NCBI RefSeq assembly: GCF_027257195.1
Contig: NZ_JAPDFS010000001.1
Location: 385,256-449,255 of the forward strand
Source of the DNA: Halorubrum sp. F4
GTDB lineage: Archaea; Halobacteriota; Halobacteria; Halobacteriales; Haloferacaceae
Length of the DNA: 64,000 nt
Direction of reading: 5' to 3'
The position numbers were made by a program, and so were the translations under genes. Of this stretch, positions 1 through 8,818 are shown piece by piece. Numbering within the stretch: position 1 is the first letter of the stretch; every line of letters begins with the position of its first letter. The notes under the pieces are model-generated. The model searched no databases and was not told where the DNA came from. It saw nothing but the letters and a program-made list of their open reading frames with translations.

Positions 1-360
1 CTCCTGCCACTTCCGCAACCGGTGCATCTGCGAGCGCTTCTCCGAGGAGAGCGACCGCCCGTACGCGTCCTTGTCCTTCCAGTCGATCGTCGTCGTCAGC
101 CCCTTGTCGTGCATCGTCTTCGTCGTCGGCGCGCCGACGCGGGACTTCGACTGCCGCTCGGAGTGGTTGAACGCCCGCCACTCCGGACCGCGATCGATCG
201 TCTGTTCGTCCAAGACCAGCCCGCAGTCCTCACAGACGAGCTCCTGGTCCGCGTCGGTGACGATCTCGCCGGAATCACACTCGGGACAGGTGATCGCTTC
301 CTCGTCCGATTCTCGCTCGGTGTCCCGCTCCCTCTGGCGCTGGCGGCTCGGACGTTCCAT
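1..360 (-). CDS. tfb: Transcription initiation factor IIB (TFB), 5' part only
   Basis: This is the first 120 codons of an archaeal TFB, which bridges TBP on the TATA box and RNA polymerase. After a charged leader comes the N-terminal zinc ribbon, with CPEC at about residues 26-29 and CEDC at about 44-47 in the usual TFB spacing. The B-finger/B-linker follows, with the typical run GPEWRAFN and, further on, KDKDAYGRSLSSEKRSQMHR. The two cyclin-fold repeats are cut off by the left window edge. The start is fixed by a TATA-like box about 25 bases upstream, so the transcript is probably leaderless or nearly so. Haloarchaea carry several TFB paralogs; which one this is cannot be told from the fragment. 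Confidence 0.95.
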   Translation of the reverse strand, partial: MERPSRQRQRERDTERESDEEAITCPECDSGEIVTDADQELVCEDCGLVLDEQTIDRGPEWRAFNHSERQSKSRVGAPTTKTMHDKGLTTTIDWKDKDAYGRSLSSEKRSQMHRLRKWQE

Positions 361-380
361 TATAAGGTTTCTGGTCACTG

Positions 381-395
381 CCGTATTTAAGACTT
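381..395 (-). promoter_or_regulatory. TATA-like box of the tfb gene
   Basis: On the minus strand the sequence reads AAAAAGTCTTAAATACGG, a purine-rich BRE-like stretch followed by a TATA-like core. It lies 23-30 bases upstream of the tfb ATG, the spacing expected for a leaderless archaeal transcript. Confidence 0.6.
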
Positions 396-630
396 TTTCA
401 CAGATGTTGGAGAGGTAACACGAACGATCGATGGGGTGAAATATCGAATATACGCCCGTAAAGGCTCATACTACGCATTCGGTGCCGATCAATGCGGGAA
501 TCGAAGGGGGATCGGTCGGGGGAAACCGCCCCCCATCGATCGCGTCCGAACACGAAACGTGACCGACTCCATACGGCACACGATATATTACTACTAAACA
601 TTCAACAAAGCTTTTGTATAACCAGAAACT

Positions 631-1068
631 ATGACGGATATGAGCACTACGGAGCCACGCGGGATCGACGCAGCGATAGACGGCTGTCGTCCCGCCGAGA
701 TCGACCCGATCGTCGTGGACGCGGCCGACCTCGAGAGTACCGCTCCCGACTACCTCCGGGATCTCAAAGCCGGCCTCTCCGCGCGCGGCTACCAGCCGGC
801 GACGCTGGTCGTCGACGCCCGTTTCTCCGACGACTGTCCGCTCGCCACCGGCGAGGAGGCCGACCGGCTGCGCGGGTTCGTTCGCGCCGCCGCGTTCCTC
901 GGAGCCGGCCGGATCGAGATCCGTCTCGGCGAGGTCGCCGACGCCGACGCCGTCGACTCGACGCTTTCGGCGCTCGCCGAGCGCGCCCGCCGCGAGGGGG
1001 TCGAACTCGTTCGGGTCGACGACGGCGTCGTGACGGACGGCAGCGACGCCGACCACACGACCGCCTGA
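631..1068 (+). CDS. Conserved haloarchaeal hypothetical protein, 145 aa
   Basis: A small acidic protein that I cannot assign to a named family. It has no membrane segment and no cysteine pattern beyond isolated residues. Its middle (about residues 45-125) alternates hydrophobic strands and helices, for example ATLVVDARFSDD and AGRIEIRLGEVADAD, which suggests a compact alpha/beta fold. It ends four bases before the start of the METTL5-type methyltransferase, so the two are probably one operon. A second in-frame ATG at 640 is also possible. The upstream 270 bases hold AT-rich TATA-like stretches at 581-590 and 611-621. Function unknown. Confidence 0.7.
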   Translation: MTDMSTTEPRGIDAAIDGCRPAEIDPIVVDAADLESTAPDYLRDLKAGLSARGYQPATLVVDARFSDDCPLATGEEADRLRGFVRAAAFLGAGRIEIRLGEVADADAVDSTLSALAERARREGVELVRVDDGVVTDGSDADHTTA

Positions 1069-1072
1069 ACGC

Positions 1073-1711
1073 ATGGCAACGAAGCGCTCGCTCGCGACGA
1101 AGCTCGGCGTCGTCGCCGGGTTCGAGAACCCACGTGCGGCCCTCGAACAGTACCCCACTCCTCCAGACCTCGCCGCACACGTCGTCCATCTCGCCGACCT
1201 CCAGGGCGACGTCGACGGCCGAACGGTCCTCGACCTCGGTGCCGGGACGGGCATGTTTGCGCTCGCGGCCGCGCTTCGCGGGCCCGCACGCGTCGTCGCT
1301 CTCGAGCTCGACCGCACCGCGTTGACCACCGCACGCGGCAACGAGCGCCGCATCGCGGCGAGCGCTCCCGTTCACTGGATACAGGGAGACGCGACGCGGC
1401 CTCCGGTGACGTTCTCGGAACCGGTCACCGTCGTCATGAACCCGCCGTTCGGCGCACAGGACGGCAACCGCAACGCGGACCGGTCGTTCCTCGCTACCGC
1501 GAGCGAGCTCGCGAGCGTCTCCTACTCCGTCCACAACGCCGGAAGCCGGGAGTTCCTCGAGGCGTTCGCCGCGGACAACGGCGGCGATGTGACCCACGCG
1601 TTCGCGGCCGACTTCGCGGTGGACGCCCAGTTCGACCACCACGACGAGGCGTCCCGCGAACTCGACGTCGAGGTGTACCGGATCGAATGGGAGTCGGCGT
1701 CATCCGAGTGA
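1073..1711 (+). CDS. METTL5-family class I methyltransferase (probable rRNA adenine methyltransferase)
   Basis: A 212-residue SAM-dependent methyltransferase. Motif I is visible as VLDLGAGTGMFALAAAL (about residues 46-62), an acidic end of strand 2 follows in VVALELD, and the catalytic motif NPPFGAQ is at about 123-129; NPPF is the signature of N6-adenine methylation of nucleic acids. Upstream lies the YPTPP segment typical of the METTL5/HemK-like branch. METTL5 methylates an adenosine of small-subunit rRNA in eukaryotes, and archaeal members are assumed to act on structured RNA. It follows the preceding small gene by four bases. Assignment to family is secure; the target RNA is inferred. Confidence 0.88.
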   Translation: MATKRSLATKLGVVAGFENPRAALEQYPTPPDLAAHVVHLADLQGDVDGRTVLDLGAGTGMFALAAALRGPARVVALELDRTALTTARGNERRIAASAPVHWIQGDATRPPVTFSEPVTVVMNPPFGAQDGNRNADRSFLATASELASVSYSVHNAGSREFLEAFAADNGGDVTHAFAADFAVDAQFDHHDEASRELDVEVYRIEWESASSE

Positions 1712-2126
1712 ACCGTCGTCGATCCTCGACCGTAGACACGGAAGGAAGCCGGTCGCGTTCGGCCGTCCGCCGTACTCGATCCGGTCTCATCCGTATCCGA
1801 TCCGGCGAGTGGTCGATCCGCTCGTATGGATCGAATCGACCGGTACGAGACGCCGACCGTGTCAGGAGAGGTGCGTCTCCGTGACGACGGTTCTTCGCGT
1901 TCCGACGGACCCGTTCGATGGCTCCCCGATAATATACTAATACTTTCATATAGTATACCAGATTTATTATATAACATCGAAACTGTAATTCTATGTGCTT
2001 TCGATCGTGACTATCCGCTTAGCGTTTGGGAGGGGACATCCGGAGAATCAACGTGACCGAATGGGGGGTCGAAAGCCGCGTTTCGGCATGAGCACATTTA
2101 ATGAGCGCGGTTTCCTGGAGGAGAGT
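1712..2126 (+). other. Intergenic region with AT-rich island
   Basis: No convincing gene. The first 200 bases are GC-rich with short repeated GATCCG/GATCGA words. From about 1927 to 1995 the sequence is strikingly AT-rich (ATAATATACTAATAC, TTTATTATATAACATC) compared with its surroundings. It precedes the SMC-like gene and matches a similar island just after rdfA. Confidence 0.5.
2094..2103 (+). promoter_or_regulatory. TATA-like box of the SMC-like gene
   Basis: CACATTTAAT lies about 25-30 bases before the ATG at 2127. It decides in favour of that internal ATG over the in-frame ATG at 1995, giving a leaderless transcript. Confidence 0.5.
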
Positions 2127-4067
2127 ATGTCGGCGGAACGAGTCTCCGAATCACGTGTGCGGGTCGACGTTCGAAAGATCGGCGGGATCGATGAAGCCGA
2201 AGTGGTCCTTCCGCCGGGTGTCTCGGTACTGACCGGACGAAACGCGACGAATCGGACGTCGTTTCTGTCGGCGCTCATGGCGGGACTCGGCAGCGAGAGG
2301 GCCTCGCTCAAGGGCGACGCTGAGAAGGGATCGGTCACCCTCGAGATCGACGGAGAGACCTACACCCGGACGCTGACCCGACACGGGGACACGGTCGCGT
2401 TCGATGGCGACCCGTATCTCGATGACCCGGAACTCGCCGACCTGTTCGCCTTCCTGCTCGAGAACAACGAGGCGCGACGCACCGTCGCCCGCGGCGACGA
2501 CCTCCGCGAGATCATCATGCGACCCATCGATACGGACCGCATCGACGCCGAGATCGAGTCGTGTAAACGCAAGCGCGAGGAGCTCGACGACGAGATCGAA
2601 CGGCTCGAACGGCTCGAGGGGGAACTGCCCGAACTCGAGGAGGAACGCCGCGAAAACCGTGCGGAACTCGAGGAGGCCCGCGAGGAGTTGGCGACCGTTC
2701 GGTCCGAACTCGAGGACCTCGAGATGGACGTCGAACGGAGCCGTTCCCGAAAACGGGAGCTCGAGGAGGCGTTCCAACGCGTCCGGGACGCCCGATCGGA
2801 ACTGGACGACCTCGAGTTCGACCTCGAAACCGAGCGGTCGACGCTTTCCGAACTCGAGTCGGAGCGCGACGAACTCGAGGAGCGGCTCGCCGACGCGGAG
2901 CCGCCCGAGAAGGACCCGGACCGACTCGCGGGGCGGGTTCAGGAGCTTCGGGACCGCAAGCGAGCACTCGACGGGACGATAAACCATCTCGCGAACGTCG
3001 TGAGCTTCAACGAGGAGATGCTCGAGGAGGAAGGGCTCGACCTCGATCGGGACGACACCGCGACGGCGACGAACCCGATCGAAGCGCTGACCGGAGGCGA
3101 CGAGACGACCTGTTGGACCTGTGGGTCGACCGTCGCGACCGAACAGATCGAAGCGACCGTCGAACAGCTGCGTGACCTTCGCTCGGAGAAACTCGAGGAA
3201 CGCAACGGTGTCGAATCCGACATCACCGAGCTCACGGAGCGACGATCCGAGCTCCGTACCGAGCGACGGAAGGCCGAGCGGGCGGAGGAGCAACTCGACG
3301 ACGTCGAAGCGGAGATCGAGACGACGAACGAGCGCATCGCCGACCTCGAGGACCGGATCGAGACGAAACGCGCCGAGATAGCGGACCTCGAAGCAGAGAC
3401 CGAGGCGATCGAGGTACGGGACCACGACGAAGTGCTCGAGCTCCACCGGGAGTCCAACGAACTCGAGCTGCGGGTGGAACGGCTCGAGGGCGACCTCGAG
3501 ACGATCGACGGGGAGATCGCGGACCGCGAGGAAGCGATCGAGGAACGCGACGGACTCGAGGCCGAACACGAGGACCTCACCGAACGGCTCGCTGACCTCC
3601 GGACCCACGTCGAGCGCATCGAGAAGGACGCGGTGACCGCGTTCAACGAGCACATGGAGACCGTACTGGACATCCTGGAGTACGACAACCTCGATCGGAT
3701 CTGGATCCAACGCCGTCGGGAGGAGGTGCGCGAGGGACGCCGGAAAGTGACGAGGACGCGGTTCGAGTTACACATCGTCCGGTCCGCCGCGGACGGGTCC
3801 GCATACGAGGACACGATCGACCACCTCTCGGAGAGCGAACGCGAGGTGACCGGACTCGTCTTCGCGCTCGCCGGCTACCTCGTCCACGACGTCCACGAGG
3901 TGGTTCCGTTCGTCGTTCTCGATTCGCTGGAGGCGATCGATTCGGACCGGATCGGACGCGTCGTCGACTACTTCAGAACCCACGCGGAGTACCTCGTCGC
4001 GGCTCTGCTGCCCGAGGACGCCGAGGCGCTTCCGGACGAGTACACGTACGTGACGAGCATCGACTAG
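2127..4067 (+). CDS. Archaea-specific SMC-related coiled-coil ATPase
   Basis: A 646-residue Rad50/SMC-like protein. The N-terminal head has a P-loop-like GRNATNRTS (about residues 38-46) in which the usual lysine is arginine, as I recall for this haloarchaeal family. A long acidic coiled coil rich in ELEEE/RLE heptads runs from about 130 to 560, broken near the middle by a zinc-hook-like CWTC (C329, C332) that would pair two molecules. The C-terminal head carries an ABC-signature-like LSESEREVTG and a Walker-B-like stretch FVVLDSLEAID. rdfA follows after 102 bases on the same strand. In Haloferax volcanii an SMC-like protein (Sph3) is associated with RdfA in cell-shape control; I infer the same role here. 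The start is set by a TATA box at 2094-2103. Confidence 0.85.
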   Translation: MSAERVSESRVRVDVRKIGGIDEAEVVLPPGVSVLTGRNATNRTSFLSALMAGLGSERASLKGDAEKGSVTLEIDGETYTRTLTRHGDTVAFDGDPYLDDPELADLFAFLLENNEARRTVARGDDLREIIMRPIDTDRIDAEIESCKRKREELDDEIERLERLEGELPELEEERRENRAELEEAREELATVRSELEDLEMDVERSRSRKRELEEAFQRVRDARSELDDLEFDLETERSTLSELESERDELEERLADAEPPEKDPDRLAGRVQELRDRKRALDGTINHLANVVSFNEEMLEEEGLDLDRDDTATATNPIEALTGGDETTCWTCGSTVATEQIEATVEQLRDLRSEKLEERNGVESDITELTERRSELRTERRKAERAEEQLDDVEAEIETTNERIADLEDRIETKRAEIADLEAETEAIEVRDHDEVLELHRESNELELRVERLEGDLETIDGEIADREEAIEERDGLEAEHEDLTERLADLRTHVERIEKDAVTAFNEHMETVLDILEYDNLDRIWIQRRREEVREGRRKVTRTRFELHIVRSAADGSAYEDTIDHLSESEREVTGLVFALAGYLVHDVHEVVPFVVLDSLEAIDSDRIGRVVDYFRTHAEYLVAALLPEDAEALPDEYTYVTSID

Positions 4068-4169
4068 CGACGGGCGGTCGCTCGACCGCGTCCGCTCCCG
4101 TCGCGTCGGTATCGACGGGCACCGACGTGACATCAGTAACTTTGTAACGCTTGCTCGGATAGGAGGCGT

Positions 4170-4781
4170 ATGAGCGACGGGGTGCGGAGCCGCGGAACGA
4201 AGGTCGCGCGGCTCATCGACGAGTACGACCTTCCAGGGACGGGCGCGCGACTCGAAGCGGCGTGGACCGGTGCGTCCGGCGAGCGGACGAGCCTCCGAGA
4301 TCTCGCCGACGAGTTCAACGAGCGACTGCTCGAAGTAACGCTTCGGGAGGCGGGCGTCTCGCCTCACGAGGTCGACGTCACGGGAACCTACGAGACGCTT
4401 CAGGAGGGATCGGGCTCCGAGCGAACGCGCGCTCGACGTCGTCTCGAACGCGAGGGCGTGGACGTGGAGACGCTCTCGAACGATTTCGTGACACACCAGG
4501 CGGTGCACACCTACCTGCGGAAGGACCGTGAGGCGAGCCTCCCCGAACGGGACGGCGACGTGGTCGAACGGAAGATCGAAACGATCGAGAAACTCCAGGG
4601 ACGGGTCGCCGTCGTCACGGAGACGACGATCGAGTCGCTGGTTTCGGCGGGCGAACACGACCACGCGGACTACGACGTTCTCGTGGACGTTCGAGCCATC
4701 TGCTCGAAGTGTGGGTCGGACTCCTCGATCGGCGAGTTGCTTCAGCAGGGCGGGTGCGGATGTACGACTTCATCCGAGTGA
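4170..4781 (+). CDS. rdfA: Rod-determining factor RdfA
   Basis: A 203-residue protein matching RdfA, a haloarchaeal factor needed for rod-shaped cells in Haloferax volcanii. The N-terminus (KVARLIDEYDLPGTGARLEA) and the segment on residues 50-75 (RTSLRDLADEFNERLLE) look like a helix-turn-helix-type helical region. The middle is helical and charged. The C-terminus has a cysteine cluster, CSKCGSD near residue 178 followed by GGCGC near 195, which probably binds zinc. It follows the SMC-like gene on the same strand, the arrangement also seen in other haloarchaea, so the two probably work together. A GGAGG-like sequence lies six bases before the ATG. Confidence 0.88.
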   Translation: MSDGVRSRGTKVARLIDEYDLPGTGARLEAAWTGASGERTSLRDLADEFNERLLEVTLREAGVSPHEVDVTGTYETLQEGSGSERTRARRRLEREGVDVETLSNDFVTHQAVHTYLRKDREASLPERDGDVVERKIETIEKLQGRVAVVTETTIESLVSAGEHDHADYDVLVDVRAICSKCGSDSSIGELLQQGGCGCTTSSE

Positions 4782-5109
4782 TCTCATAAATATAAGATAG
4801 AAGTACATGTATGTTTTAATATAGGATATGTAAAATATATCTGTTACTCGAGTCAGTAGCCACAGTTCCGGTGACTCCATAGGTTCCGCTCGGCTCACGT
4901 GATTCCGGATGGATCTCGTTCGAATCGAAGATCCGGAACGGACCTCAAACGGCCGACAGAGACGCTGATAACCTCGATATCTCGCAGGATGGAAAGGTGA
5001 CGGGTTCCACCTGACGCGATGCGAAGCGCGTCACTCGGTCAGCGTCGTATCGTCGGAGCCCGTTCCACCTGGAGAGGGTGGCGCTTCGGCCGGCTACCCG
5101 ACCCGTCGA
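4782..5109 (+). other. Intergenic region downstream of rdfA
   Basis: No gene seen. Bases 4783-4845 form a second AT-rich island (CATAAATATAAGATAGAAG, TTTTAATATAGG) immediately after the rdfA stop; it may hold the terminator. The rest is GC-rich, with the word GTTCCACCTG twice (near 5005 and 5062). The halocyanin gene converges from the right. Confidence 0.5.
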
Positions 5110-5949
5110 TCACTCGACGACGATCGCGCCGCGGTGGCCGAGCGCGCGGTGGGGCTGACAGGCGTACCGAAAGACGCCGGTCTCGTTGAACGTGTGCTCG
5201 AAGTGGACGCCTGGCTCTACGTTGATCTCGCTTCCGACGTCGGCGTCCTCGAAAGCGATGTCGTGTCCGCCCCCGCTGCCGGTCCACGACCATCGGATCG
5301 TCGTTTCAGTCGAGACCGTCACCGCGTGCGGGTCGAACGCGAGGTTCCCGCCGTTGCCGTCCGCCCCGGTCGTGATCTCGACGAGGTCCTCGTCCGTCCG
5401 GTCCGTGATACTCCCGTCGTACTCGTTCGTATCGACCAACCACTCGTCGACGACGGGGTAGCCGCTCGACGGCGCGGATTCGACCACCACGACGCCTTTC
5501 ATGCCCGCCTCGGCCTGCGGTTCGCTGACGTACCGATACGTCCCTTCCGTCTCGAAGGTATACTCGAACGTCGTTCCCGTCTCGTCGTCGGGCGCGCCGC
5601 TGTCGAACGTCTCGTCCGCGGCAACGACGTTGTGCTCGCGGTCGGTGCCGGTCCACTCCCACGTCACGGTCGTGTCGGGCGTGACCTTGATCGCGGGCGG
5701 CGAGAACGACTTCGAGTTCGACACGTCGAGATACACCGTCGGCGGGTCGTCGAACCGGAAGTCACGGATCCGGGGGGTCCGTGGGTCGTTAGCGGTCGCA
5801 AGCCAGTCGTCCAACGAGTCGTCGTCGTTCTCGGTCGCTGGAGTCTCCGTTTGAGCGTCCGCCGTCCGAAGATTCTTGAAACCGGCCAGGCTACCGAGGC
5901 CGAGGACCGTACTCGCGCCGAGGAACGCTCGGCGGTTGGTGGAGGGCAT
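5110..5949 (-). CDS. Two-domain halocyanin-like cupredoxin, Tat-exported
   Basis: A 279-residue extracellular blue-copper-type protein. The N-terminus (STNRRAFLGASTVLGLGSLAG) is a twin-arginine signal. Two cupredoxin domains follow, about residues 60-160 and 180-279. In domain 1 the first histidine (REHNVV) and the methionine (AGMKG) remain, but the Cys and second His are replaced (YRYVSEPQ), so it should not bind type 1 copper. Domain 2 keeps His (GGHDI), Cys and His (YACQPH), but the axial Met position is His (LGHRG). Halocyanins carry electrons to membrane oxidases or nitrite reductase; nirK lies 7 kb away. The start at 5949 places the twin arginine six residues in; a TATA-like TTTTGTAT lies about 25-30 bases upstream. 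Confidence 0.9.
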   Translation of the reverse strand: MPSTNRRAFLGASTVLGLGSLAGFKNLRTADAQTETPATENDDDSLDDWLATANDPRTPRIRDFRFDDPPTVYLDVSNSKSFSPPAIKVTPDTTVTWEWTGTDREHNVVAADETFDSGAPDDETGTTFEYTFETEGTYRYVSEPQAEAGMKGVVVVESAPSSGYPVVDEWLVDTNEYDGSITDRTDEDLVEITTGADGNGGNLAFDPHAVTVSTETTIRWSWTGSGGGHDIAFEDADVGSEINVEPGVHFEHTFNETGVFRYACQPHRALGHRGAIVVE

Positions 5950-6100
5950 ATGCGTGCCGAGGTTCGTCCGTATACCATACAAAAGTGTGGACCTGTTCCG
6001 AGTTACTTAGAACCGTGTGAGTCCGTGTCATCGAGGCCCGAGACGGGTCGACGACACGACGCCCGTCGACGGCCATCGGAAACCGAAACGACCGACGCGG

Positions 6101-6874
6101 TCAGAGCCGGGACGTCCCCGAGACATCAACCGGCTCGGGTGAGTCGTGATCCGTCCCGTCGGGATCCTCACGCAGTTGGAGATACGCCGACGCGATGATC
6201 GCGTAGTACGGCGTGAAGAACACGGCCGAGGCGACGATCGTCACGGCGTCGCCGGCGACCGGAGCGCCGGCGAGATCGAACAACGGCGCGATGACGCCGA
6301 TGCCGCCGCCGAACACGCCGGCCAACACGACGATGCCGAACAGCTTGAGTCGCGAGCCACGGGCGAGCGCCCAGCTCCGTTTGAGACCGTCCACGAGCCC
6401 GCGGTCCTCGACGGCGATCGCGAAGACGAAGAACAGGAACGACACGGCGAAGAACAGCCCCGGAACGACGAGAAACGCCGTCCCGAGGAAGATCAGGACC
6501 GTCACGACGATCCCGCCGACGAAAAGCCGCACCGTGGTGCGGCCGAGCCGTCGCGTCGCGTCCGCGGGCAACGCCGACAGCCCCTCGAATGGCTGGACGA
6601 GCGCGCGGGCGACGACCGCGAAGAACGCCGCGGACACGGGAAGCAGGACGCAGAACAGCGCGAGCGCGACCGGCCCCGAGACCGGCAGGGTGATCCCGAC
6701 GTTCGCGCCGAACTGATCGGCCGCGTCGGCCGGGAGATAGCCGAGGACCGCCGTGTTGACGGCCGCTTGCGTTGCGAACTGGATGAGGAGGAATCCGGTG
6801 AAGAGGATCCCGCCAGTTCGGGTGAGCGTTCGTCGAAGCCCGTCGCTAACCGCATGGCTGAGGTGGAGGGCCAT
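6101..6874 (-). CDS. Multi-pass membrane protein of the haloarchaeal DUF7847 type
   Basis: A 257-residue protein with about six hydrophobic segments (about residues 20-45, 65-95, 115-150, 170-200 and 205-235). The arrangement, with short amphipathic stretches between paired helices (RALVQPFEGL, LKRSWALARG), is that of the glycerophosphodiester phosphodiesterase-like membrane domain proteins common in haloarchaea; the family name is from memory. A TATA-like ATTTATATC lies about 27 bases before the start, giving a leaderless transcript. The function is unknown and the neighbours do not help. Confidence 0.75.
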   Translation of the reverse strand: MALHLSHAVSDGLRRTLTRTGGILFTGFLLIQFATQAAVNTAVLGYLPADAADQFGANVGITLPVSGPVALALFCVLLPVSAAFFAVVARALVQPFEGLSALPADATRRLGRTTVRLFVGGIVVTVLIFLGTAFLVVPGLFFAVSFLFFVFAIAVEDRGLVDGLKRSWALARGSRLKLFGIVVLAGVFGGGIGVIAPLFDLAGAPVAGDAVTIVASAVFFTPYYAIIASAYLQLREDPDGTDHDSPEPVDVSGTSRL

Positions 6875-6982
6875 ACTTGTTCACGTCCTCACATCAACGA
6901 TATAAATGGTCCGGAATTCGCACGAACTCGACCGGGTAGGCCGGAAGCATCGCCGTTCGCAGGCATCGCTCGGGCGAGGAGG

Positions 6983-8737
6983 TCAGTTTCGGCTCCGTTG
7001 TCTCCCCTCGTATCGCTCCCGCTCCGCGACCCGGACCCGCGAGTCGCCGCGCTCGGCGTAGATCGCCTCCTCCTCACGGACGAACTCCACGCCGCGAAGC
7101 GTCACCGACTCGTTCTCCGGCGGGATCGGCGCCGTCGCGTTCGTACCCTCGTGAACGATCCGGAGTTCGAATCCCTCCTCGACGGCCGCGACCGTGACGT
7201 TCCGGCCGTCGAGGCGCGGCTCCGCGTCGGCCACACCGCTCACGAACAGCGTCGATCGGTTCCCCTCGCGAACCGCGTCGACGCGGTAGGTCGCGTTGCC
7301 GCCGACGGCGACCCACCCGGTACGCTGTACCCAGACCGTCTCGCGCCAGCCCGTCCCGCCCACGTCGACGGCGCGGTACCCCCAGAACGCGAGGTTCCCC
7401 TTCGAGACCGCCGTGGTCCAGATCTCCCGGTCGGGGCTCGCGACGATCACCCCCGAGGTCCGCACCGACGTGGAGCGACCGAACGCCTCGACGTCGACGG
7501 CGCTCACCGTCCGGTCCTCGATGTCCTCCGCGTAGGTCACCTGGTACCCCTCCACCTCGACCGGGTCGCCCGGGATGTTCCCCTCGTCGACCGCGACGAG
7601 ATTGGGGACGACCGCGGGGCCGGCGACCGCCGCGAACGCGGCGAGGAGACACAGAAGCCCCACCGCCGCGGGCGTCACGGAGGCGACGCTCTCGCGGATC
7701 GTCCGCGGTTCCGGGACCGCGAGAGCCGGCCGGATCGGCTCGTCACGACCCGCGGCCGCGACCGCGACGGTCGCGGCGAGCGCGAGGACGCCGGCCAGTC
7801 CCAGCGCGCGATACAGCTCGTACCGGTCGTTCCCGAGATACCAATAGACCGCCCACAGTCGACGTGACGCACCGAACAACAGTACGCCGGCGAAGACGAC
7901 GAGCGCCGACGTGCGCGACGGACCGGCACCGATCTCGAACGCGCGTCCCGTCGGACCCGTTCCCCGCGACCGTCGCCGCCGCCGTCGGAGAAGCCACGCG
8001 CCGACGAGCGCGCCGGCGATCAGTCCGAGCGCGTGTCCCTGGATCGCGATGTTCGCCCAGCTCGGCGGGCCGAACGAGGGGGTCGCCTCCGCGACCTCCA
8101 CCGGCGTTCGTACCGTCTCGTAGACGACGTTCACGAGCGTCGCGGCCGTCAGCGACGCGATCGTTCCGATCGGGTAGTGAACGAGCGCGAACCCCCACAG
8201 CGCGAAGACGACGCCCGAGAAGCCGATCACCGGTCCCAAAGCGAAAAGCGAGGAGACGATCCCGAACGACAGGATCACGCCGGGAACCACACAGAACGCC
8301 CGAACGTACGGGTTCCGGCGGAGCGATCCGAACGTCTCGCTCCCGCGCTCGCGCGGGAAGTGCCCGTAGGCGTACTCCGCGAGCGACCCCGCGACGAGCG
8401 TCGACAGCAGGTTTCCGGTGACGTGCCCGCGGCTCGCGTGAGAGAACCCCGCCCAGAGCATCCCCTCCGGGTAGAAGTACGACCACGCGCGAAACGGGAT
8501 CACGACCGGGCGGTTCGGGTTCTCGAACCCGCTCTGTACGAACAGGTAGACGCCGATCACGAAGCCGACGGCGACGAGCGTTCCCCAGGGGACGCCCAAG
8601 AGCAGCCGCGAGCGGAGCCGCCGTCCCCATCTCCCGGCGGGGCGGTCTGAGGCGACCACCGCCGCGAGCGCGACGATCGACGCCGCACCCGCGACCAGCA
8701 GGTGAACGGCATCGATCGGAAGCGCCTCGAGAGCCAT
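6983..8737 (-). CDS. Rhomboid-family intramembrane serine protease with large C-terminal extension
   Basis: A 584-residue membrane protein. The rhomboid core occupies about residues 50-250: a WAGFSHASRGHVTGNL loop in the H-x3-H-x2-N style, the catalytic serine in GFSG (Ser174) and the catalytic histidine in AIQGHALG (His235), each inside a hydrophobic helix. This is enough for an active Ser-His dyad. After the core come three or four more membrane segments and a soluble C-terminal domain of about 200 residues (about 385-584) that is not part of rhomboid and that I do not recognise; it is rich in beta-strand patterns and probably faces outside. Monocistronic, with a TATA-like box about 27 bases upstream. 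Confidence 0.88.
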   Translation of the reverse strand: MALEALPIDAVHLLVAGAASIVALAAVVASDRPAGRWGRRLRSRLLLGVPWGTLVAVGFVIGVYLFVQSGFENPNRPVVIPFRAWSYFYPEGMLWAGFSHASRGHVTGNLLSTLVAGSLAEYAYGHFPRERGSETFGSLRRNPYVRAFCVVPGVILSFGIVSSLFALGPVIGFSGVVFALWGFALVHYPIGTIASLTAATLVNVVYETVRTPVEVAEATPSFGPPSWANIAIQGHALGLIAGALVGAWLLRRRRRRSRGTGPTGRAFEIGAGPSRTSALVVFAGVLLFGASRRLWAVYWYLGNDRYELYRALGLAGVLALAATVAVAAAGRDEPIRPALAVPEPRTIRESVASVTPAAVGLLCLLAAFAAVAGPAVVPNLVAVDEGNIPGDPVEVEGYQVTYAEDIEDRTVSAVDVEAFGRSTSVRTSGVIVASPDREIWTTAVSKGNLAFWGYRAVDVGGTGWRETVWVQRTGWVAVGGNATYRVDAVREGNRSTLFVSGVADAEPRLDGRNVTVAAVEEGFELRIVHEGTNATAPIPPENESVTLRGVEFVREEEAIYAERGDSRVRVAERERYEGRQRSRN

Positions 8738-8818
8738 ATCCCCACTACAGCGACCGATCGCATATCAATTCGCGGGTCGACGTGGACGACGGACCACCCG
8801 GACGCGAGCAGTGCGGCC

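Noticed and set aside
764..1642. Open minus-strand frame over the methyltransferase
   Set aside because: No motif, and the opposite strand has a clear METTL5-type protein; it is a composition shadow.
1927..1995. AT-rich island as a replication origin
   Set aside because: No orc1/cdc6 gene and no ORB-like inverted repeats nearby.
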